Of a stretch of DNA of 64,000 nt, positions 38,527-49,530 are shown in pieces. The notes under the pieces are model-generated. The model searched no databases, was not told the DNA's origin, and saw only the letters and a list, made by a program, of their open reading frames with translations. Where the stretch lies: NCBI GenBank assembly GCA_037975125.1, contig CM075852.1, positions 13,978,011 through 14,042,010 on the forward strand, in the 5' to 3' direction. This stretch comes from Latrodectus hesperus (lineage: Eukaryota; Arthropoda; Arachnida; Araneae; Theridiidae). A program made the translations under genes and the position numbers. How positions within the stretch are numbered: position 1 is the first letter of the stretch; each line of letters begins with the position of its first letter.

Positions 38527-38700
38527 CGGGTACCCCTTGATTTTTTGGTGATATTGTGATGCCAAGATGTGACTACCAAAAGGGCGGCTATCGCTAATGA
38601 AAAGCTAAACTAAGATAGTGTTATCAGGGTTACCAGAAACTAAACTTTATCACCAAAGTTTTCGTCAAACCAAGGGGTACCTAACTCTACACCGAACCCA
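38527..38700. mobile_element. Short MITE, copy 2 of the gtaccc family
   Basis: The left terminus gggtaccccttgattttttg and the right terminus aaccaaggggtacc are inverted repeats. Internal blocks gatgccaagatgtgactacc, gttatcagggttaccagaaa and ctttatcacc align with copy 1 at 37,089. The internal tttggtgat and atcaccaaa extend the symmetry inward. Confidence 0.75.
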
Positions 38701-38792
38701 ATAAAACGAGGCTGAAAGTATATAAAAACAAATAAAGTATACTAGAATAAACATAAAAAACATTTTAAAATTCTATATCTTTGACGGTTCAG

Positions 38793-38820
38793 TTTTTTTT
38801 TTTTTTTTTTTTTTTTTTTT
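38793..38820. repeat. Poly(T) tract, 28 nt
   Basis: An uninterrupted run of T. It could be the poly(A) tail of a minus-strand retroposed sequence lying to its right (38,821 onwards), but I see no recognisable element there. Confidence 0.85.
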
Positions 38821-39104
38821 AGCGACATATAAATTGTCCTAGAACGTAATTTTTATGTAATTCATCAATACAAATGATACGATCATAAGTTTCTCTAATA
38901 ATTATTATAAATCAACTTAAATACTCTGCTAAGTATCATTTGAATGCATTCATTCATTTAATGAGAAGAAATGTGTTCACTTTCTTAAAATAAAAAGGCA
39001 AAAGCATTTGCGACATTTACCAGTGTCATGGCAGCAAGCTGCGGAGCCATGTCATTGATTCTGGTGTTTAAAATAAATGAATTAGAAATTGTGTGATATT
39101 TATT

Positions 39105-39330
39105 AATGGCGCTCACCGTGTCTAATGGTACGAATATGCTCTTCGGCGAGAAATTTCAGAGGTTCAATACCTGTCACTATTCGAAAATGAGAGACTTTAA
39201 CTGCTTTCTGAATATTCAGCTATTGAGGTGGTTGCTTGAAAGTTTTCTAGAGTTCATTTCTAGTGACTGAAAAGTCATTTTGAGTGGTATTAAGCGAAAA
39301 ATGTTACCCTACAACAGTTGCGTCATGTAA
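39105..39330 (+). mobile_element. Possible tRNA-headed SINE, plus strand
   Basis: A head-like ggcgctcaccgtgtctaatg is followed at tRNA spacing by a B-box-like agaggttcaatacc. A moderately GC-richer body extends to about 39,330 (aggtggttgcttgaaagttt, agtgactgaaaagtcatttt). No second copy found here, so this is tentative. Confidence 0.45.
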
Positions 39331-39492
39331 TTTCAAGCAATTAATTGAATTCCAGTAAAACATTTCAAGAATGAATTGTAAAAATACATTTTAACTATTG
39401 TATGTTCTTTATGAATTTTTGAATGGTATCGCTTTTGTTAACTGTGTTTGTCTTTATAAGCGAGATTCACATATAAAGTTAAGGTTGCTAAG

Positions 39493-41534
<2,042 letters not shown>

Positions 41535-42935
41535 CACTACTGGCCATTAAAATTGCTACACCAAGAAGGAATGCAAATAACTGAACGATATTTATTGGAC
41601 ACATACATTATAGTGGAAAGAACAAGTGGTTAGATTTACAGGAAATTAGGATGTATAGATCTTGAGAAATTAGTACCCAGAGCAGCCACCTCTGGCTGCA
41701 ATAACAGCATTTATCCGCCTAGGCATGGAGTCAAACAGACATTGTATGGCATGTACGGGGATCTCAGTCCATGCAGCTTCATCACTATGCCACAGTTCAT
41801 CGACAGTAGTGGATGGTGAGTGATGGCATGCCAGTCGCTCAACAACCATTGGCCACACATTCTCAATTGGTGACAGATCAAGAGAACGTGCTGGCCAGGG
41901 TAACAGTCGAACCTATTCTGTATCAAGGAAGTTCAGAACAGTACGGGCAACATGCGGTAGTGCATTATCTTGTTGAAACAAAGCATTAAGGAGGTCTCGA
42001 AGATAGGGCAGAGCCAAGGGCCTTAACACATCGGAAATGTAACGGTTGCTGTTCAAAGTGCCGGTAAAGTGAACAAGAGGTGATCGAGACGTGTATCCAA
42101 TGGCACCTCATACCATCACTTCAGCAGATGGGCCAGTATGGTGATGTCCAATGCAAGCTGGCAATGCGCGTTCTTCACGATGCCTCCAAACACGGATGTG
42201 GTCATCATGGTCCTGTATACAGAACCGAGATTCATCTGTAAAGATGACATGATGCCATTCCCACGTCCAGGTTCGTCGCTGATCTCACCATTGAAGACAC
42301 TCCTGTCTGTGACGCAGCATCAATGGTAGCCGAAGCCATGGTCGCCGTGCAGACAATCCATTCTGCTGCAAACGTCGTCGAACTGTTCGAGCAGAAACTT
42401 GTTGCCTTGCAAATGACTCCATTTCTCGACTCAGGGTTCGTGACGTGGCTGTACGATCCCTTGTGGCCCTGCGGATAAGATGTCCGTCTTCTCTGCTGTT
42501 AGTGATGAGGGGTCGCTGAGATCCTGCATGCCGTTCCGTGTGATTGTCCAGAACCCATTGATTTTGCTAACAGTCATGGGGTCTCGACCGACGCGAGCAG
42601 CAATATTGCGGTACGATAAACCGCAATCCCGGTAGGCTATAATCTTTCCTCGATCAAAGTCAGACACGTGCTGATAGGCATTTCTTCTTCTTACACGAGG
42701 CATTACAGCAACTTTCTTTGCCAAAAACAACGTTGAAATGGAAATTGAGTATGAGAAAACTGCTGTCAAATCTCTGGTTTTACACATATTGAAGATGTCG
42801 CTACTGTCACCTGCTTTGTATGAATGCGCTGGAAATCTAATCATTTGCATATCACAGCAAGTTCTACCTGTCATGCAAATTTCACGTGTGTGGTGTGCCG
42901 CTTTCCTGGTGTAACAATTTTAATGGCCAGTAATG
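41535..42935 (-). mobile_element. Tc1/mariner transposon copy 2 (DD34E), defective, minus strand
   Basis: It begins cactactggccattaaaat at 41,535 and ends with the complement at 42,935, with two mismatches in the right inverted repeat. TA lies at both flanks (41,533-41,534 and 42,936-42,937). At 1,401 bp it has the full Tc1-type length. It is the same family as copy 1, in opposite orientation, with 8,978 bp between the two. Confidence 0.95.
41670..42703 (-). pseudogene. Tc1-like transposase, frameshifted and with internal stops
   Basis: Translation starts at the ATG at 42,703 (MPRVRRRNAYQ). The frame shifts near 42,570, where a small deletion within the linker after the helix-turn-helix (VSRIWNRW in copy 1) changes the reading. 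Further lesions relative to copy 1 are TGG to TGA in the VMVWGAI stretch (near 42,110) and a TAG in the EQIRLLP stretch (near 41,913). The C-terminal region is complete and ends ARGGCSGY at 41,670, the usual Tc1 tail that copy 1 has lost. The lesions in the two copies differ, so each decayed independently. Not functional. Confidence 0.9.
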
Positions 42936-43423
42936 TATATATTTCAAAGAAATTTTGCATGTTGGTATGAAATTATATTTGTGTATAGCGATTATAGAGA
43001 AAATATAAATTTAGAATATAGAATACTTGATTTAAATAATATGTTTTCCAATAAGCTCTCCTTTTTTAAAAAATAAAAATTATTTTTATGTATTCGCGCG
43101 CGTGCGCGTGAAAAAAGGTATGATATTAAATTTATCTTTATAATCAAGAAAATTGTAAAAAAATAATTTCCATTTGTTTTATTTTCATTATTTTTTATTA
43201 TCTCATCATTTTAAAAAATGCTGGTAATTTTCTAATTAAAACAATTCTGGAAATCTTAACCGAATTCTTAACCGAAAGTATGTATTTACTTCAATATATT
43301 TTATTTTCATGTGTTTAATTTAAATATAATTAAATCTTTAGACACAAAAATATGATTAAAGTTGCGCAATAATTTTGACCAGTGTTTTAAACCTTTCAGA
43401 ATATATGATAGTAACATTATAAT
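42936..43423 (+). other. Upstream region of the IQCA1-like gene
   Basis: AT-rich, with a short alternating GC block (cgcgcgcgtgcgcgtg, around 43,095-43,110). A pyrimidine-rich acctttcag ending at 43,399 is a good splice-acceptor candidate 24 bases before the ATG, so the gene may have a non-coding upstream exon. I see no convincing TATA box. Confidence 0.5.
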
Positions 43424-45898
43424 ATGGCACAAGATTTTATGTCAACATCAAACTTTGAATTAAGCTATAAGCATTACAACACTCTATTCAAACTTGCCCA
43501 TAATGAATTAGATAACCTTTTGCAAAACGAACTTCCACTAAACGAACCAATGGTACTGGAAGAAAGAGCTAAGGCTATTTTGATAACATCTAAATTATAC
43601 TTAAAGTACGTAGGAGTGTCCAACAAGTTCATCAAATGTTACGAAAGTATTGCGAATTACCAAAAAAGACAACATTTGAGACAAATAAGTGAAAGTTGCA
43701 TCGGCAGGGCTCTAGAGTTGAAGCATGTACTTGTGTCTTTCGAAATGTCCGACTTCCCCATTCTAGACAAGATTCTTCTCGAACTAAAAATGTCAGCTCA
43801 AGACATGGACATACGGATCCCCGAATATTTCAAGGAAAGAGCAACAGGTGGAGATCAACAGGAGAAGGAGATCTTAGCAGATTTGCTTAAGATTGTGCAA
43901 GAGAAAGAAGCACTTAAGAACGCGGTGACGAAAGAAGAAAAATTGGTGAGGTTGGCTGTAGTACTGATTCGAATGATCCAAGCCCACGAGCGAGCCCGTC
44001 AAGCAAACGAGCAATTTCGTGATGCTCAGAAACAAATTTTGAAGGAAGAATATAACGCCAGGAAGCAAAGTTGGCTCACTAGGGCTCATCAGTTTTCAAG
44101 ACATGACGCTGCTGTTATTGTGCAAGAAGCGTGGCGAACATATAAAGCTAAAAAAATATTGAAATTGAAGCTTCTTCACGAAAAAAAGTTGCTGAAGATG
44201 GTGCCAATTAAGCATGATAATAATAATAATGCAACAGATGATACTGAAACTGATCGCCAAAGGATTATCAAAAGTAACGAAGAAGAATATTTTAAAGCAA
44301 AAGATAGTTTAAAGAAAGATTTCCTCTTGCATAAAGCCCCGAGAATGATAGAAGAACTCGAAGACAAAATTCTTAATTATTTTCAAGAATACATAGAAAT
44401 CAACGGAGAATATCCTACATTTCCTGCTGAGGAAGAGGGTGGTTCGTTGACTATGCTTTCGACTCCTATTAAACAAGAGGAAGAAGTTGTTGAGGAACCA
44501 GATCCTGAGAAAGAAAACGAAAAAGATAAAAAGGATGAGGCTAAGAATAAAGATGGTAAGAAATCTGAAGAAGAACCTGTTATTTATACCATAAACCCTT
44601 CTAAATATGTACCAAAACTGTTAGAGCTTGTACATTATTATCATTCAAACTGGGCTGGTGAAACACTTGTCGACATTGATAAATTCAGTGTGGAGCTTAT
44701 GACATCGGAAGTAAAAAAGGAAGTAGAACTTTTGGTGCGCTTGCAAGTAGATGAAAAAATGAGGGAAGAACTAATAAGGTTGTCAACGGCTCTCCAAAAA
44801 GATTCCAAAGGTAAAGCTAAGAAAAGAAAAAAAGGGAAACAGAAAAAGAAAAAAGGGAAGAAAGAGCCAGTAGATTTAAGTGCAGGCAGGTCAATCAAGT
44901 CAATCATTGAAGAATTAGTAAATCAAAGAATCATTATTGATTATCCTAAACGCTCATTAAGTGAATTCATTGGAGAATATAATAACTCTGGGCCAATAAG
45001 ACAGATTTTGAAAGCAGAAGTTAATGAACCGTTACCTAGTCTTGCAGACATAAGACGAGCAGTCACTGAATACTGCATCCTACCAATGGCCTCAGAAGCT
45101 GTGCATTCTGGAGGAGCCTGCGTGAAATCTCTTCTTCTCGGTGGCCCCACTGGTTCCGGTAAAAAACATTTGGTTCATGCGATTTGCACTGAAGTTGGAG
45201 CAACTATGTTGGACTTGTCAGCTTCTAATGTTGAGGATAAGTATCCTGGAGAAGATGGAATAGAAATGCTCATGCACCTCATTTTAAAAGTTAGTAAACT
45301 GCTGCAGCCTGCAGTTATTTACATCAAAGACGCTGAAGACTATTTCTGGAAGAAGAAGCGACCTAAGGGTGGAGTCTCCGAAACAGGTCCTTGGAAGAAA
45401 GAACTGGCCAAACTTATAAAATTATTAAGTGATACAGACAGAATACAACTAATTGGAACAACGGCTTTACCATTCAATACCGATGCAAAAGGCTTAAGTC
45501 GGTGTTTTTTAAAGGTTATTTGCATTTTTAAACCTGATTTTAATAGCCGGCGACTTTTGTGGAGAGAATTTACGACCAAAAGTGGAGGAGTGTTGTCTAA
45601 CTTTAATTTAAATGCTCTCGCTGAGGTATCAGACGGATTCCTCGCATCTCATATAAAAGTTGCTGTAGCACATACCTTGACAAATAGAAGATTGGCCTTT
45701 CAGAACCAGATACCATTATCTGCTTTAGATTTTTTTCCTTCTCTGGCTGAAAATGTTCCTGTCTACGAAGAAGAACATGAAGAATACAAATCATGGTTCA
45801 AGACATTACCTTTAGCGCAACAAAGAATTGCATTCTATGAAACAATTGTAGAAGAAGAGATTGAAGAAGATGAAGAAGTTTCTGGCGATGATTATTGA
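43424..45898 (+). CDS. IQCA1: IQ and AAA domain-containing protein 1-like (DRC11), single exon
   Basis: This 824-residue protein belongs to the IQCA1/DRC11 family, a component of the nexin-dynein regulatory complex that links outer doublets and controls dynein in motile cilia and sperm flagella. It is about as long as vertebrate IQCA1. Order: an N-terminal helical region with LYLKYVG and RALELKH blocks (about 50-110), charged coiled-coil, an IQ motif VQEAWRTYKAKK (233-244) for calmodulin-type partners, an acidic linker (about 350-386), a lysine-rich tract (about 463-485), then an AAA module. The P-loop GPTGSGKK (574-581) has Lys where most AAA proteins have Ser/Thr, as I recall for this family. 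The Walker-B-like IYIKDAED gives D636 and E638. GTTALPF follows, and an acidic tail ends at 824. The ATG has A at -3 and G at +4. It is wholly intron-free with no lesion. Spider sperm are flagellate, so testis expression is likely (inference). Confidence 0.93.
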   Translation: MAQDFMSTSNFELSYKHYNTLFKLAHNELDNLLQNELPLNEPMVLEERAKAILITSKLYLKYVGVSNKFIKCYESIANYQKRQHLRQISESCIGRALELKHVLVSFEMSDFPILDKILLELKMSAQDMDIRIPEYFKERATGGDQQEKEILADLLKIVQEKEALKNAVTKEEKLVRLAVVLIRMIQAHERARQANEQFRDAQKQILKEEYNARKQSWLTRAHQFSRHDAAVIVQEAWRTYKAKKILKLKLLHEKKLLKMVPIKHDNNNNATDDTETDRQRIIKSNEEEYFKAKDSLKKDFLLHKAPRMIEELEDKILNYFQEYIEINGEYPTFPAEEEGGSLTMLSTPIKQEEEVVEEPDPEKENEKDKKDEAKNKDGKKSEEEPVIYTINPSKYVPKLLELVHYYHSNWAGETLVDIDKFSVELMTSEVKKEVELLVRLQVDEKMREELIRLSTALQKDSKGKAKKRKKGKQKKKKGKKEPVDLSAGRSIKSIIEELVNQRIIIDYPKRSLSEFIGEYNNSGPIRQILKAEVNEPLPSLADIRRAVTEYCILPMASEAVHSGGACVKSLLLGGPTGSGKKHLVHAICTEVGATMLDLSASNVEDKYPGEDGIEMLMHLILKVSKLLQPAVIYIKDAEDYFWKKKRPKGGVSETGPWKKELAKLIKLLSDTDRIQLIGTTALPFNTDAKGLSRCFLKVICIFKPDFNSRRLLWREFTTKSGGVLSNFNLNALAEVSDGFLASHIKVAVAHTLTNRRLAFQNQIPLSALDFFPSLAENVPVYEEEHEEYKSWFKTLPLAQQRIAFYETIVEEEIEEDEEVSGDDY

Positions 45899-45956
45899 TT
45901 TATGATCCAGAGAATATCAGTTCTAAATTTTGAATTACAAGTTTAAACAATATTTT

Positions 45957-45962
45957 AATAAA
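45957..45962 (+). promoter_or_regulatory. Polyadenylation signal AATAAA
   Basis: AATAAA lies 59 bases past the stop codon of the IQCA1-like gene. A second AATAAA follows at about 46,051. No long genomic poly(A) tract follows, so there is no direct trace of a retroposition tail. Confidence 0.65.
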
Positions 45963-48429
45963 AATATTTTTATTTTAAAATATGTTTTAAGATTTTGCTT
46001 TTCATAGATGAAACTAAGATTTTGTACTTATAAAATATACTACCTCATAAATAAAAGCTGGTTAATAATGCAAACTATGAAAAATTGTACAACTTAACAT
46101 ATGTAGAATTCACATTCTATCATTAGTTTCATAACAATTTAATTGATTAAAAGGAAACAAGAAGTGAAACAAAATATTCTCAATTTGCATTTTTTATCAT
46201 TCTGAATTAAATTAAAGCAAAGGGGCAGTTAAGAAACCCTTATATATTTTTAAATAACTTTATATTAATCTAAACAGAAATATAAATTTTTTATCTTATC
46301 AATTTACAAAATTTGTTATTTTACCTTACATTTTATTTATTTATTATATTTGATATCATACGCAATATTTTTATTATAGTAAATAAATTTTGTTCCTATT
46401 TTTCTTTACAGCATTAAACAGTATTTGTATAAGAACTATCGTTAAAATTTGAGAAATTTTATAGAACAAAAATTCCACACGTAATTTAACGACAATACTC
46501 TTAACAAAATTTTGTCTATAACTGTTTGAAGAAGAACCAGCAAATTAAGTGGTTTATAAATAATTTTGCGAATAAATTTCATTTGTAGCAGTCCGAAGTA
46601 AAATATTGTAATAGATAGTTTGACAATAGTTTGATTTGTTTCAAGTCTCTGTGATCATTTTCGACACACGACGTCTGATTTCAGTGACACCATGCAGTTT
46701 GAAAAGCACACTAAACCGTAAATCCCCATTTTCCAAATGAAGCATTAAGCTGTAAGGACCACTAAAAACTAAATGATGAAAGTTTATCAGGAAAGCAATA
46801 ACAAAGCATAAAAAAGTCTTCTTTTTTTTACATTCGGTTTCTTGCAAAAAGGCATATTTTTTGTACAAAGAAGTAGTCATGATTTTTCATCCAACTTCGA
46901 ATGAAAGGAGACGAATCAGATCCGCTTAATGCATTAGAGAGCCTCGAACATTTGGTTCCATTATTTAAGAGTGCATTACATAGTTCAGTATTTTTGCATT
47001 AACTACTTAATTCATTTATCTTAATGCTCATATTAATGTTTTGCCTCGATAAGTGAGTTAGTAAACGGAAGAACAAGCCAATCAAAAACGGACATTTCAC
47101 AATATTGAATCAAAACATTGCAGCAGTTGTAAATATAATAGAAAGTAATTTAAAAAAAACATGAAAGACCCCGAAAAATGCACCAAAAATGTTGTTTCTT
47201 CGTTCGCTAGTTTCTGAAAATTGAACAATTTAACGTCTGTAGTTTTTATTTAACGTTAAAGTAAATAAGAAACTATTAAATGTAATTCAGTGATTTCACC
47301 CAATATAATTATAATGAATTATTTAAATTTATCATCAAATTTATTTAAATACATTTCTAAATGGACTAATTTTTAAAATATCCTATCTATGAGAATTAAA
47401 TTATAAAACTGCAATTTTCAATAGAGTATCGAACATACATAAAAGATTTAATGAAGAGGTCAAATTTACTCTTTGATAGAACTTATGATTCAATGATTTT
47501 TGATAGTCTCGAAATTTGCTAAAAAATTTATATTTACAAGGCAGATTTCTCTTAATATTCATAGCTTTTTTTAATTTTGCTAATTTTCAATGAGATAACT
47601 TGCCTAAAGGATGTTTACTAAAGTTCCAATTCTTTTTTTGAAACTTCACACTTTCATGAATAGTATTGTGAATAGCAATTTGAACCACACAATTCAACTC
47701 TCAGTTAAAATAAGATATATCGCCAAATGATTCAAAGTTTTTATTCTGATTAAAAATAAAACTGGCTTCTTAAATTAGTCTTCCAATCATAAGTTTTTAA
47801 AATAAACTCATATACGACACAACAATTAACAAAATCTCATACTAAAAAATCAACTCATTGTGGATAAAGTGAGTCATTAATCAAAAGTGTTTTTATTTAC
47901 TTTCAAATTAATTTGAAAATCTTTATAAACAGGTAAGCAGCTTAATTAAAAATATGCAAAAAATAAAGCAATAAAAAATATTACAACTTTATTAAGGAAA
48001 CTGTAAAATACACTTCAAGATATATCAATAAGGATTCCTAAATAGAGATAAATTGCGAAACCTTTCAATATCTTGAAATTCTAAATAAGTGATTTGCTTT
48101 ATTTTTATTTAAATTAAACTTCTTAAAGCTCTTCCAATTAATACCTAATTTAATGTGTTGTACAATTAAATACACAAGAAATATCAATTTCAACAATTAA
48201 CTAATGTTTTACAGTAATGAATTGCTCTGCTTTGAAAATGTAAAATAATTAAAAATCAAATTTATACAAATATTACATATTTCGATTATAATTTCATATA
48301 TTCATAATTAAATGCAAATGTGATTGGGACTTATACATGTCTATTGTAAGCAGCATAGTAAATATTGAGGCAAATGTTTCATAATTGTATAATTTGGCTT
48401 TTTCTTTGGCATTATATAAATTCATATGA
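45963..48429. other. AT-rich intergenic DNA
   Basis: No supported feature. Confidence 0.5.
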
Positions 48430-48500
48430 ATACATAAATCCAAAAGGAATTATATAAATCCATATAAAACATATAAATCCAAATAAAACATATAAATCCA
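48430..48500 (+). repeat. Short iterated motif ataaatcca
   Basis: Several spaced copies of cataaatcca/tataaatccaaataaaac occur in 70 bases. The last copy forms the left arm of the adjacent hairpin. Confidence 0.75.
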
Positions 48501-48536
48501 AATGAGCCAAAGAATGTTTGGCTCATTTGGATTTAT
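48492..48536. repeat. Perfect inverted repeat, 20-nt arms, 5-nt loop
   Basis: Arm 48,492-48,511 (ataaatccaaatgagccaaa) is exactly complementary to 48,517-48,536. The loop is gaatg. Confidence 0.93.
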
Positions 48537-48787
48537 GTTTAGTTTAATTTTGCGCGTTTACATAGGCGCATTCTAATTTATATATTTTAAGCATATTTGC
48601 AAGTTTGTTGTAAATAAATAAGTTTAATTAACACCAAAAATGTGAAAAAGCATAAAGAATTTTTTTAATGCTACTACAAGGAAAGTTTTGAAATTACATT
48701 TCATGAATAAGAATATTTATGAAATACAAAAAAGAAACATGTTTTATATACAAACTCATACTAAGTGAGAATATAATGTTATGTTAC

Positions 48788-48877
48788 TCACACATATGTA
48801 ATATCACTATTATGCATACTCACACATATCACTATTATATTAATCACACATATCTCTATTATATTAATCACACATAC
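48788..48877 (+). repeat. Minisatellite, 24-bp period, ~3.5 units
   Basis: tcacacatatcactattata at 48,820 recurs as tcacacatatctctattata at 48,844, with partial units on both sides. Confidence 0.85.
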
Positions 48878-49467
48878 ACAAAAAATTAAAAAATAAAATA
48901 TTTTCATTTTAAACTAAATACTATTTTTACTTGATATTTTATGGAGAAACTTTTTTGATATTCTTCATTTTCTAGTTTTTAGAATGCAAAGTTATCCTAT
49001 AACAACTAAATTTCAAAAAATTTTAATAAAATTTCTTTATTGAATTAAAAAAGTGAGATTAGTTAACATGTAATTGATTATCTGATCATTTCAATAATCA
49101 GATCTGTAAATAATTATAATTTAGCAATGCTTCATATGTGTACAGCATAGTTGCTACCATTTCAGACGTCATATATTTAAAAGAATGAGCCTGTTTCCTC
49201 TGCTTAAATGTGAACATCAATTCTTTTTTTTTAAAGTTAAAAATTTATATTCTTAGAGAATATTTTATTCAAAATTTAGTATAATTATATCTTCTGAATT
49301 GATTTCTTGAATTTTATTTAGTTTATATAAATAAATACCAAATATTATGCGCACCATTAATAAATATATTTTTATGACAATAATATTTTGTTTTATCATA
49401 ACAATACTAAAGCAGTGATTGCTTATGTTATTAACACATTAGTTTGAGACGGTCATCTAGGAGAAAA
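48878..49467. other. AT-rich intergenic DNA
   Basis: No supported feature. Confidence 0.5.
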
Positions 49468-49530
49468 ATCCTTTATTAAGCATGCTGAGTAAGCCATATT
49501 AAGGCTTACTCAGCATGCTTAATAAAGGAT
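49468..49530. repeat. Perfect inverted repeat, 28-nt arms, 7-nt loop
   Basis: The arms 49,468-49,495 and 49,503-49,530 are exact reverse complements across 28 bases, with core gcatgctgagtaagcc. The loop is atattaa. The arms are less AT-rich than their surroundings. This is the strongest hairpin in the window. Confidence 0.95.

Noticed and set aside
43874..45794. Several minus-strand frames of 60-90 codons within the IQCA1-like gene
   Set aside because: Shadows of the coding strand, with no independent domain evidence.
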